DNA of 21,355 bases from an uncultured Macromonas sp. GTDB lineage: Bacteria > Pseudomonadota > Gammaproteobacteria > Burkholderiales > Burkholderiaceae. The notes below the pieces were generated by a model. The model was not told the origin of the DNA, searched no databases, and worked only from the letters and a program-made list of their open reading frames with translations. This document shows, in pieces, positions 1 through 7,808 of the stretch. The translations under genes were made by a program, and so were the position numbers. The first letter of the stretch is position 1; every line of letters begins with the position of its first letter. Location: the NCBI GenBank assembly GCA_946481585.1, contig CAMLOF010000018.1:1-21355 (forward strand), in the 5' to 3' direction.

Positions 1-1818
<1,818 letters not shown>

Positions 1819-1846
1819 ATCGTTTTCTCGTTGGGTTGACGGACTT

Positions 1847-1864
1847 GGCCGCCTTCAGGCGGCC
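1847..1864 (-). other. GC-rich hairpin at the queA stop codon
   Basis: A perfect inverted repeat with 7-base arms (GGCCGCC and GGCGGCC) and a 4-base loop. The queA stop codon lies in the loop. There is no run of T after it in either direction, so it is not a standard intrinsic terminator. It could protect the 3' end of a processed queA message or simply reflect the Lys-Ala-Ala coding sequence. Confidence 0.45.
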
Positions 1865-2931
1865 TTCTGCAGCAGCATGGCATCACCATAGCTGAAAAAA
1901 CGGTAGTTGTTCGCGATGGCGTGGCGGTACAGCGCCATGACGTGTTCGTAGCCCGCGAAGGCGCTCACCAGCATCATGAGTGTGCTCTTGGGCAGGTGGA
2001 AGTTGGTGACGAGCACGTCCACCACTCGGAAGGGGAAGCCAGGGGTGATGAAGATGTCGGTGTCGCCGCTGGCCTGGCCCGAGCGCGCCCAGCTTTCGAG
2101 CGTGCGCACGCTGGTGGTGCCCACGGCCACCACGCGCCCGCCGCGGGCCTGGGTGTCGCGCACGGCCTGCTGCGTGGCTTCGGGCACCTGGTACCACTCG
2201 CTGTGCATCACGTGCTCGGCAATGTTTTCGGTCTTGCAGGGCTGGAAGGTGCCCGCGCCCACGTGCAGGGTGACGCTGGCGCGTTGCACGCCGCGGGCGT
2301 CCAGTTCGGCCAGCAAACCTTCGTCGAAGTGCAGGGCGGCGGTGGGCGCGGCCACCGCACCGGGGTGCTTGGCAAACACGGTCTGGTAGCGGCGCTCGTC
2401 TTCGGCGGTGTCGCCGTGTTCGATGTAGGGCGGCAGCGGCACGTGGCCATGGGCGGCCATGAGCGCGTGCGGCTCGCCGCTGAAGGCGAAACGGAACAGC
2501 GGTCCGTCGTCGTGCGGCCAGCGGCCCAGCAGCGTGGCGGTGAAGGCCGTTTCGTTGGTGCCGCCCGCATACATGCGCAGCGTGGCGCCAAGGGGCGGCT
2601 TCTTGCTGACCTTCATGTGTGCCACCACCTCGTGGCCAGGGCCGGGCAGCACGCGCTCCACCAGCAACTCCACCTTGCCGCCTGAGGATTTTTCCCCGTA
2701 CAGGCGGGCTTTGATCACCTGGGTGTCGTTGAACACCAGCAGGTCGCCCGCGCTCAGCAGGCCAGGCAGTTCACGAAAAATGCGGTCCTGTGGCGCAGGG
2801 CCTGTGCCGTCGAGCAGGCGTGACGCGCTGCGTTCGGCCGCCGGGTGTTGCGCAATAAGTTCAGGGGGCAGCGAAAAGTCGAAATCGCTGAGGGTGAAGG
2901 CGCGTGGTTCGCCCTGCAAGGCATGCGTCAT
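1855..2931 (-). CDS. queA: S-adenosylmethionine:tRNA ribosyltransferase-isomerase
   Basis: QueA transfers and isomerises the ribosyl group of S-adenosylmethionine onto preQ1 in tRNA, giving epoxyqueuosine, the step after Tgt. The protein has 358 residues against about 356 in E. coli. It shows the N-terminal DFxLPxELIAxxPxxxRSxSRLL pattern, [26 protein letters not shown], a [19 protein letters not shown] segment, [10 protein letters not shown] and the C-terminal [21 protein letters not shown]. The N-terminus is about ten residues longer than in E. coli, and no internal ATG offers a better start. It is the first gene of a minus-strand group queA-DUF3334-tgt with a 36-base gap to DUF3334. A candidate promoter lies just upstream. 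Identification is secure. Confidence 0.98.
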   Translation of the reverse strand: MTHALQGEPRAFTLSDFDFSLPPELIAQHPAAERSASRLLDGTGPAPQDRIFRELPGLLSAGDLLVFNDTQVIKARLYGEKSSGGKVELLVERVLPGPGHEVVAHMKVSKKPPLGATLRMYAGGTNETAFTATLLGRWPHDDGPLFRFAFSGEPHALMAAHGHVPLPPYIEHGDTAEDERRYQTVFAKHPGAVAAPTAALHFDEGLLAELDARGVQRASVTLHVGAGTFQPCKTENIAEHVMHSEWYQVPEATQQAVRDTQARGGRVVAVGTTSVRTLESWARSGQASGDTDIFITPGFPFRVVDVLVTNFHLPKSTLMMLVSAFAGYEHVMALYRHAIANNYRFFSYGDAMLLQKAA

Positions 2932-2976
2932 GGTGCTTGAGGGCCGGACGGGCCCGTTCCAAGTTGAAAAGCCGTG

Positions 2977-3004
2977 ATTGTGCCAGTTCGCCTGTGCCCC
3001 TCAA
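2977..3004 (-). promoter_or_regulatory. Candidate sigma-70 promoter for queA-DUF3334-tgt
   Basis: Read on the minus strand, TTGAGG (3004-2999) is followed after 16 bases by CACAAT (2982-2977). The -35 and -10 hexamers each match the consensus at four positions. It lies in the 75-base gap between the stop of the GGDEF gene and queA, so transcription would start near 2970, about 40 bases before the queA start. This is a by-eye match only. Confidence 0.35.
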
Positions 3005-3006
3005 GC

Positions 3007-4479
3007 TCACGGCGTGCCTGGGGCGCGGCCGTTGCGGCGGCGCTCGATGCCGCTTTCCTCGTAATAGCGGGCCTTGGCCTGGTACATGGCCTTGTCGGCC
3101 TCCTGCAGCGCCGTGCTCAAAGGCTCTCCTGCATGGCAGGTGGCTTGGCCGATGGCCAAGCTCAGCGGGTGCCCCGTGTAGAACTGGTTGTTCAGCTCCA
3201 GCACGGACAAAATGCGCTCCTTCGCCGCCGTGGCTCCCGTAGCATCGGTGGCGGGCAGCAGCACGGCGAATTCGTCGCCGCCAATGCGCGCGGCGCAAGC
3301 AGGTGCGTCCACCGCCTTGGACAGCACCTCGCCCACCCGGCGCAGCATCTCGTCGCCCGCACCGTGGCCTTCGTCGTCGTTCACTTGCTTGAGCCCATTG
3401 AGGTCGATGGCCAGCACGCTCACTGGCCACGGCCCCTTGCGTGTGAGGCGGTTGATCTCGTCGGCGTAGTAGGCGCGGTTGCGCAGCTTGGTGAGCACGT
3501 CGTGCTTGCCCAGGTATTCCAGGTAGGCCTCGGCCTTCTTGCGGGCGGTGATGTCCACCAGCGACACCAGCACCAGGTCCCAGCTGGTCTCGTGGCCGTC
3601 CAGCACCGAAAACTGCATGTGGATGTGCAGCATCTCGCCATTGAGCGAGTAGTTCACCACCTCGCGTTGCTGGAAGAGCTTGCCTTCCCAGAGGTCGATG
3701 AGCTGCTCGGCAAAGGAGTCGTGCATCTCGTCGCGAAAGACCTGCCCCAGGTCGCGCAGCAGGTGGGGTTTGTCGCTGGCGCCGAACATGCGCAGCGTCT
3801 GGCGGTTCACGTCGACGACGCGGATTTCCTGCATGCAGCGCGTCACGAACTCCGGGTGCACCTTCAGGAAGACGCGGAAGTCCTGTATGCCCTGGGCGCG
3901 GACCTCGTCCACCAACTGCTTGACGGCCTGGAAATCCTCCACCCACAGGGAAACGGGGGAGCGCTCGAACAGGTCGCGGGCGTACTGCTCGCTGCGTTGC
4001 AGTTCGGCCGCAGCCTGGACGCGTTCGGTGATGTCCTCCAGCGAGACGAGCATCCGGCTCCAATCGCCTTCGTGTCCGGGCAGCATGCGTCCGCGCACAA
4101 GCACGTCCAAGCGGCGGCCGTCCAAGGCATAGTTCACCGTCTGGTTCGCGAATTCCAGGGCGCCGTCCCACAAGGCACAAAGCTCCTCCACGACCGTGTG
4201 GTGCATGTCGCGCGAGAACACCTTGCCCAGGTTGGCAACCAGTTCCTCCTGTGTGGCCGCGCCAAACAGTTCCAGCGTGCGCCGGTTCACCTGCAACACC
4301 TTCAGGCAGGCTGTGCACTCGCCCACGCGGGCCGGATCCTGCTGCAGGTGGGCACGCAGGTCGGTTACGCCCTGGGTGCGCCAGTGTTCAAAGAGTGTCT
4401 TTAGGCCGCTGTAGTCTTCCAGCCACAGCGAAACGGGGGCCAGTTCGAACATGTGTTCGTGGTCGGACGGGGGAGGCAT
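3007..4479 (-). CDS. PAS-PAS-GGDEF diguanylate cyclase
   Basis: A 490-residue soluble protein predicted to make the second messenger cyclic di-GMP from GTP. Two PAS-type sensor modules occupy about residues 11-153 and 171-313. They are tandem copies in an exact 160-residue register: FELAPVSLWLED against FERSPVSLWVED, VNRRTLELFGA against VNRQTLRMFGA, VSLEDIT against VSLVDIT. A GGDEF domain follows from about 320 to 475, with HDVLTKLRNR, metal and substrate residues in AIDLNGLKQVND (D359, N367) and the intact active loop GGDEF at 400-404. The inhibitory RxxD site expected five residues before the loop is replaced by DAPA (391-394). There are no membrane segments or EAL domain. Each sensor repeat has conserved Cys residues but the ligand is unknown. 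It diverges from the ParA gene. Confidence 0.95.
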   Translation of the reverse strand: MPPPSDHEHMFELAPVSLWLEDYSGLKTLFEHWRTQGVTDLRAHLQQDPARVGECTACLKVLQVNRRTLELFGAATQEELVANLGKVFSRDMHHTVVEELCALWDGALEFANQTVNYALDGRRLDVLVRGRMLPGHEGDWSRMLVSLEDITERVQAAAELQRSEQYARDLFERSPVSLWVEDFQAVKQLVDEVRAQGIQDFRVFLKVHPEFVTRCMQEIRVVDVNRQTLRMFGASDKPHLLRDLGQVFRDEMHDSFAEQLIDLWEGKLFQQREVVNYSLNGEMLHIHMQFSVLDGHETSWDLVLVSLVDITARKKAEAYLEYLGKHDVLTKLRNRAYYADEINRLTRKGPWPVSVLAIDLNGLKQVNDDEGHGAGDEMLRRVGEVLSKAVDAPACAARIGGDEFAVLLPATDATGATAAKERILSVLELNNQFYTGHPLSLAIGQATCHAGEPLSTALQEADKAMYQAKARYYEESGIERRRNGRAPGTP

Positions 4480-4518
4480 GGTGTGTCTTTCTGGGCGGCC
4501 AGAGGGTCTTGGAGTGTA

Positions 4519-4539
4519 ATTTGCTGCGCCGCAGCAAAT
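4519..4539. promoter_or_regulatory. 21-base palindrome between the GGDEF and ParA genes (candidate operator)
   Basis: ATTTGCTGCG (4519-4528), a central C, and CGCAGCAAAT (4530-4539) form a perfect dyad. It lies in the 119-base gap between divergent genes and overlaps the putative parA -35 element and spacer. The position and symmetry suggest binding of a dimeric regulator; a hairpin in RNA is an alternative. No T run follows on either strand, so it is unlikely to be a terminator. Confidence 0.5.
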
Positions 4540-4549
4540 GCCTTACCAT
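4521..4549 (+). promoter_or_regulatory. Candidate promoter for the ParA gene
   Basis: TTGCTG (4521-4526) and TACCAT (4544-4549) are separated by 17 bases; matches to consensus are three and four of six. Transcription would start near 4556, giving a leader of about 43 bases. The 21-base palindrome covers the -35 element and much of the spacer. A weak by-eye match. Confidence 0.3.
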
Positions 4550-4598
4550 CGGGTGGCGCAACCATCAGTATCACCCAAGCACCGGAAGGAAGTTCCTC

Positions 4599-5360
4599 AT
4601 GCCGCTCGTCGTTTTCAACCAGAAAGGCGGGGTGGGCAAGTCCACCATCACCTGCAACCTGGCGGCCATCAGTGCGGCGCAGGGGCTGCGCACCCTGGTG
4701 ATCGACCTGGACCCGCAAGGCAACTCCACCCACTACCTGGTGGGCGGGCAGGTGGCCGACGACCAGCCCACCGTGGCCACCTTCTTCGAGCAGACGCTGA
4801 GCTTCAGCTTCCGCCCGGTGCCGCCCACCGATTTTGTCCTCGCCACGCCGTTCGAGGGCCTGCACCTCATGGCCGCCAGTCCCCGGCTGGACGAACTGGC
4901 GTCCAAGCTGGAATCGCGCCACAAGATCTACAAGCTGCGCGAGGCCCTGCAGCAATTGACGGAAAGCTACGACCGCATCTATATCGACACCCCGCCCGCG
5001 CTGAACTTCTACACCCGCTCGGCGCTGATGGGGGCCAGCGGCTGCCTTATTCCCTTCGATTGCGACGATTTCTCGCGGCAGGCGCTCTACATACTGTTGG
5101 AGAACGTGCAGGAAATCCGCGCCGACCACAACCCGGAACTGCAGGTCAAGGGCATCGTCGTCAACCAGTTCCAGCCGCGTGCCAACCTGCCGCAGCGCCT
5201 GGTGCAGGACCTGCTGGACGAAGGGCTGCCGGTGTTGGAGCCCTACCTGCCCTCATCGGTGAAGGTGCGCGAGTCGCACCAGCTCTCCCGCCCCATGATC
5301 CACCTGGAGCCCCGCCACAAGCTGACCCTGGCGCTGGTGGAGTTGCACGACCGGCTCTGA
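4599..5360 (+). CDS. Orphan ParA-family ATPase
   Basis: A 253-residue ParA/MinD-type P-loop ATPase. The deviant Walker A motif KGGVGKST (residues 9-16, signature Lys9) is near the N-terminus, followed by VIDLDPQGN (34-42) and IYIDTPPALN (127-136). The C-terminal VRESHQLSRPMIHLEPRHKLT is typical of ParA. There is no N-terminal helix-turn-helix, as in small ParA proteins. The reading frame extends upstream, but the ATG chosen is preceded by a good GGAAGGA ribosome site and gives the normal N-terminus. No parB or parS-like gene or repeat is next to it. Such orphan ParAs usually position a protein cargo (for example chemosensory clusters or enzyme complexes) on the nucleoid instead of segregating DNA; the cargo here is unknown. 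It diverges from the diguanylate cyclase gene. Confidence 0.94.
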   Translation: MPLVVFNQKGGVGKSTITCNLAAISAAQGLRTLVIDLDPQGNSTHYLVGGQVADDQPTVATFFEQTLSFSFRPVPPTDFVLATPFEGLHLMAASPRLDELASKLESRHKIYKLREALQQLTESYDRIYIDTPPALNFYTRSALMGASGCLIPFDCDDFSRQALYILLENVQEIRADHNPELQVKGIVVNQFQPRANLPQRLVQDLLDEGLPVLEPYLPSSVKVRESHQLSRPMIHLEPRHKLTLALVELHDRL

Positions 5361-5375
5361 TCTTGCAGGCTGGGC

Positions 5376-6392
5376 TCAACCCAGCGCCCAGTGTGCCGCC
5401 TGCAGGTAAAGCGGGATGCCGAACAGGATGTTGAGCGGAAACGTCACCCCCAGTGACAGGCCGAAATAGAGCGAGGGGTTGGCCTCGGGGATGGCGTGGC
5501 GCAGCACCGCAGGCACGGCGATGTAGGAGGCGCTGGCCGCCAGTACCATCAGCAGCGAGGCGTCGCCCGCGCCAATGCCCAGCAGTGCGCACAGGCCGAG
5601 CGCCAGACTGGCATGCACCAGCGGCCCCAGCACGGCGTACGCAATCAGCCAGGGCGACTGGCCGCGCACCTTGGGCATGTTGCGGGCGGCCAGCAGCCCC
5701 ATGTCCAGCAGGAAGAAGGCGAGCATGCCCTTGAACAGGTCGCCGGTGAAGGGCTTCATGGCGGCATGGCCTGCCTCACCTGTGGTCAGGCCGATCACCA
5801 TGGCGCCCATCAGCAGAAGCTGGGCGCCGTCGGTGAAGGACTCATGCAGCACTTTGCCCAGCGAGAAGCCATTGCCGCCGTGGCCCTGCGGCCCACCCAA
5901 GACTGCGGCCCCACCCTGTATGCCAGAGGTCTGGCTGGCGGCAGCACGTTGGCGCAGCGCGTTGGCCAGCAGCACTGCCAGGATGATCGCAGGGGACTCC
6001 ATCAGTGCCATCGCTGCCGCCATGTAGCCGCCGTAGGCCAGGCCTTGGCTTTCCAGTGTCTGCACGGCGGTGATGAAGGTGACGGCGCTCACCGAACCGT
6101 AGGTGGCCGCCACGGCTGCGGCGTCCAGCGGCGCCAGTACGCGACGCAACAGCCAGTAGCCAAGCAGCGGCACCAACACCGCCAGCGTTACCGCCGCGCC
6201 CAGGCTGCGGGCCACGTCCAAGGTGAAGCCCGAGGCGGCCAGCGCAAACCCGCCCTTCAGGCCGAGCGCCATCAGCAGGTACAGCGACAGAAAGCGCGAA
6301 ATGGGAGCCGGAATCTCCAGGTTGGACTTGACGGTGCCTGCCAGCACGCCGAAGACGAAAAAGAGGATTGCGGGGTCGATGAGGTTCTGCAT
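5376..6392 (-). CDS. SbtA-type sodium-dependent bicarbonate transporter family permease
   Basis: A 338-residue inner-membrane protein of the SbtA family (DUF897), predicted to import bicarbonate with sodium. About ten hydrophobic helices form two halves. They are separated by a Gly/Ala-rich cytoplasmic stretch around residues 145-180 (QRAAASQTSGIQGG). Family-like segments are MQNLIDPAILFFVFGVLAG, YGSVSAVTFITA, ALMESPAIILAVLL in the first half and FFLLDMGLLAA, ASASYIAVPAVLRHAIPEANPS and GVTFPLNILFGIPLY in the second. The partner PII-like gene sbtB is not adjacent. It diverges from a LysR regulator, which is the usual arrangement of a transporter with its own regulator. It converges on the ParA gene with 15 bases between the stops. 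Family assignment is strong; the substrate is inferred. Confidence 0.93.
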   Translation of the reverse strand: MQNLIDPAILFFVFGVLAGTVKSNLEIPAPISRFLSLYLLMALGLKGGFALAASGFTLDVARSLGAAVTLAVLVPLLGYWLLRRVLAPLDAAAVAATYGSVSAVTFITAVQTLESQGLAYGGYMAAAMALMESPAIILAVLLANALRQRAAASQTSGIQGGAAVLGGPQGHGGNGFSLGKVLHESFTDGAQLLLMGAMVIGLTTGEAGHAAMKPFTGDLFKGMLAFFLLDMGLLAARNMPKVRGQSPWLIAYAVLGPLVHASLALGLCALLGIGAGDASLLMVLAASASYIAVPAVLRHAIPEANPSLYFGLSLGVTFPLNILFGIPLYLQAAHWALG

Positions 6393-6443
6393 GGCGTTTC
6401 AATGTAGGAATGGCGCCGATGCTAGGGAAAACCATGAATTAAG

Positions 6444-6466
6444 TAAAATCGATTTATAGGCATTGA
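6444..6466. promoter_or_regulatory. Three phased TNA half-sites, candidate LysR-type operator
   Basis: TAA (6444), TTA (6454) and TGA (6464) are spaced exactly 10 bases apart, giving two overlapping TNA-N7-TNA motifs, the half-site pattern described for CbbR-type LysR regulators. The first pair encloses a perfect 10-base palindrome, AAATCGATTT (6446-6455). The gap between the divergent transporter and regulator genes is AT-rich, in contrast to the surrounding coding DNA. The element ends 17 bases before the regulator's start codon. Confidence 0.45.
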
Positions 6467-6483
6467 TATATAGATAATTTTCT

Positions 6484-7398
6484 ATGAATGCGACCTTTCG
6501 ACAGCTGCGGCTTTTCTTGGCGCTGGCCGACCTGGGCAGCGTGAGTGCGGCGGCGCGGGCCACTCACGTCACCCAACCCACCGCGTCCATGCAGTTGCGT
6601 GAACTGGCCGACGCCGTGGGTCTGCCCTTGCACGAAGTCATCGGCAAGAAGGTGTACCTCACGGCGGCGGGCGAGGCGCTGGCCAGCACAGCACGCGCCA
6701 TGGTGGGCGAGTGGTCGCTCTTCGAGCAGCAGGTGGCCGCCATGAAGGGGCTGCACCAGGGCCGTTTGCGCGTGGCGGTGGTGAGCACCGCCAAGTACTT
6801 CGTGCCGCGCTGGCTGGGCGCGTTTTGTGCGGCGCACCCTGACGTCGAGATCGCGCTGGAAATCCTCAACCGCGATGGAGTGGTCCAACGCCTGCGGCGC
6901 AACCAGGACGACATCTCCATCATGTCCATCCCGCCAAAGGATCTGGATATCGAGCAGCGCGAGTTCCTGCCCAATCCGCTTGTCGTGGTGGCCCAAAGTG
7001 GTCACCCGTTGGCCAGCCAGCGTGCCATACCTCTGGCTGAACTGGCTGGCGAGCGTTTCATCTTGCGCGAGCCGGGTTCGGGCACGCGCATGGCTGCCGA
7101 AGCCCACTTTCGCGCCCACGCCTTCACCCCGCAGGTCCGTCTGGCGCTGGGCAGCAACGAGGCCATCAAGCAAGCCGTGGCTGGCGGCATGGGTCTGTCG
7201 GTGTTGTCGCGGCACGCGCTGGCACCGGAACCGGCGGGGGAGGGGCTGTGCCTGCTGGACGTGGAAGACTTCCCCATACACGCCAGTTGGTACATCGTCC
7301 ACCTTCGCGGCAAGCAGCTGTCACCGCTGGCAAGGGTGTTTCAGCAGCATTTGATGGCACAGGCTCAGGAATACCGATCCTCGGATGTCGCCCGCTGA
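6484..7398 (+). CDS. LysR-family transcriptional regulator, CbbR-like
   Basis: A 304-residue LysR-type regulator. Residues 1-62 form the winged helix-turn-helix (RQLRLFLALADLGSVSAAA, THVTQPTASMQLRELAD, KKVYLTAAGEALA). Residues about 92-295 form the two-lobed effector-binding domain with GRLRVAVVSTAKYF, REPGSGTR and GSNEAIKQAVAGGMGLSVLS. The RQLR-, VYLTAAG and EPGSGTR segments resemble CbbR and CmpR, which control carbon fixation and bicarbonate uptake genes in response to metabolites. The divergent SbtA-type gene is therefore the likely target, with repeats between them that could be the operator; this is inference. No rubisco or carboxysome genes are in the window. The ATG start gives a standard LysR N-terminus, though no clear Shine-Dalgarno precedes it. 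Confidence 0.93.
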   Translation: MNATFRQLRLFLALADLGSVSAAARATHVTQPTASMQLRELADAVGLPLHEVIGKKVYLTAAGEALASTARAMVGEWSLFEQQVAAMKGLHQGRLRVAVVSTAKYFVPRWLGAFCAAHPDVEIALEILNRDGVVQRLRRNQDDISIMSIPPKDLDIEQREFLPNPLVVVAQSGHPLASQRAIPLAELAGERFILREPGSGTRMAAEAHFRAHAFTPQVRLALGSNEAIKQAVAGGMGLSVLSRHALAPEPAGEGLCLLDVEDFPIHASWYIVHLRGKQLSPLARVFQQHLMAQAQEYRSSDVAR

Positions 7399-7484
7399 CC
7401 ATTCTTAAGGGTTCGCTTTTTGCTGACGGATTTTGCGGTGGATGCTGCTTTTTTCGAATCGTTGGGGCGCCTAGCATGGAGCTA

Positions 7485-7498
7485 CGTGAATGTTCACG
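7485..7498. repeat. Inverted repeat just before the zinc-ribbon gene
   Basis: CGTGAA and TTCACG form 6-base arms around TG, ending two bases before the AGGAAG ribosome site of the next gene. It may be a small operator or a hairpin affecting translation; chance is possible at this length. Confidence 0.3.
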
Positions 7499-7510
7499 AA
7501 AGGAAGTCCC

Positions 7511-7765
7511 ATGAAATGCCCCCATTGCACCGATGCCGTTCTGGTGATGACCGAGCGCCAAGGCGTTGAAATCGATTACTGCCCCCAATGCCGTGGCGTG
7601 TGGCTTGACCGGGGCGAACTGGACAAATTGATCGAGCGCAGCGCCTCCCCCAATCCCGTGCAGCATGCTCCCGCCCGGCGCCCTGATTTCGCCGATTCAG
7701 GCTACGGGCATGCGGGGTACGGCAAGCGCAAGCACAAGTCCTGGCTGAGCGAAATATTCGACTGA
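7511..7765 (+). CDS. Small zinc-ribbon (TFIIB-type zinc finger) protein
   Basis: An 84-residue protein with a single zinc ribbon: CPHC at residues 3-6 and CPQC at 24-27, followed by the conserved GVWLDRGELDKLIE. This matches the zf-TFIIB small-protein family common in proteobacteria; its function is not established. The C-terminal half is basic and low in complexity (HAGYGKRKHKSWLSEIFD), with the short WLSEIFD end often seen in this group. The start at 7511 is preferred over an in-frame ATG at 7490 because AGGAAG sits five bases before it and CPHC is then at the N-terminus. It precedes recG by 43 bases and may be cotranscribed. Confidence 0.9.
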   Translation: MKCPHCTDAVLVMTERQGVEIDYCPQCRGVWLDRGELDKLIERSASPNPVQHAPARRPDFADSGYGHAGYGKRKHKSWLSEIFD

Positions 7766-7808
7766 ACGGCTGGCGAAATCCGGGTGTGGCCTGCGGCACA
7801 ATGCCGCC

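Noticed and set aside
2974..4404. Open frame of 476 codons opposite the diguanylate cyclase gene
   Set aside because: Antisense shadow; composition is low-complexity Val/His/Gln/Leu and no domain is visible.
4599..5360. Plasmid or phage partition locus
   Set aside because: No parB, centromere-like repeats, replication or integrase genes; flanks are ordinary chromosomal genes.
5370..5384. CTGGG/CCCAG inverted repeat between the ParA and SbtA stops as a bidirectional terminator
   Set aside because: Only five base pairs and no T run on either side; too weak to call.
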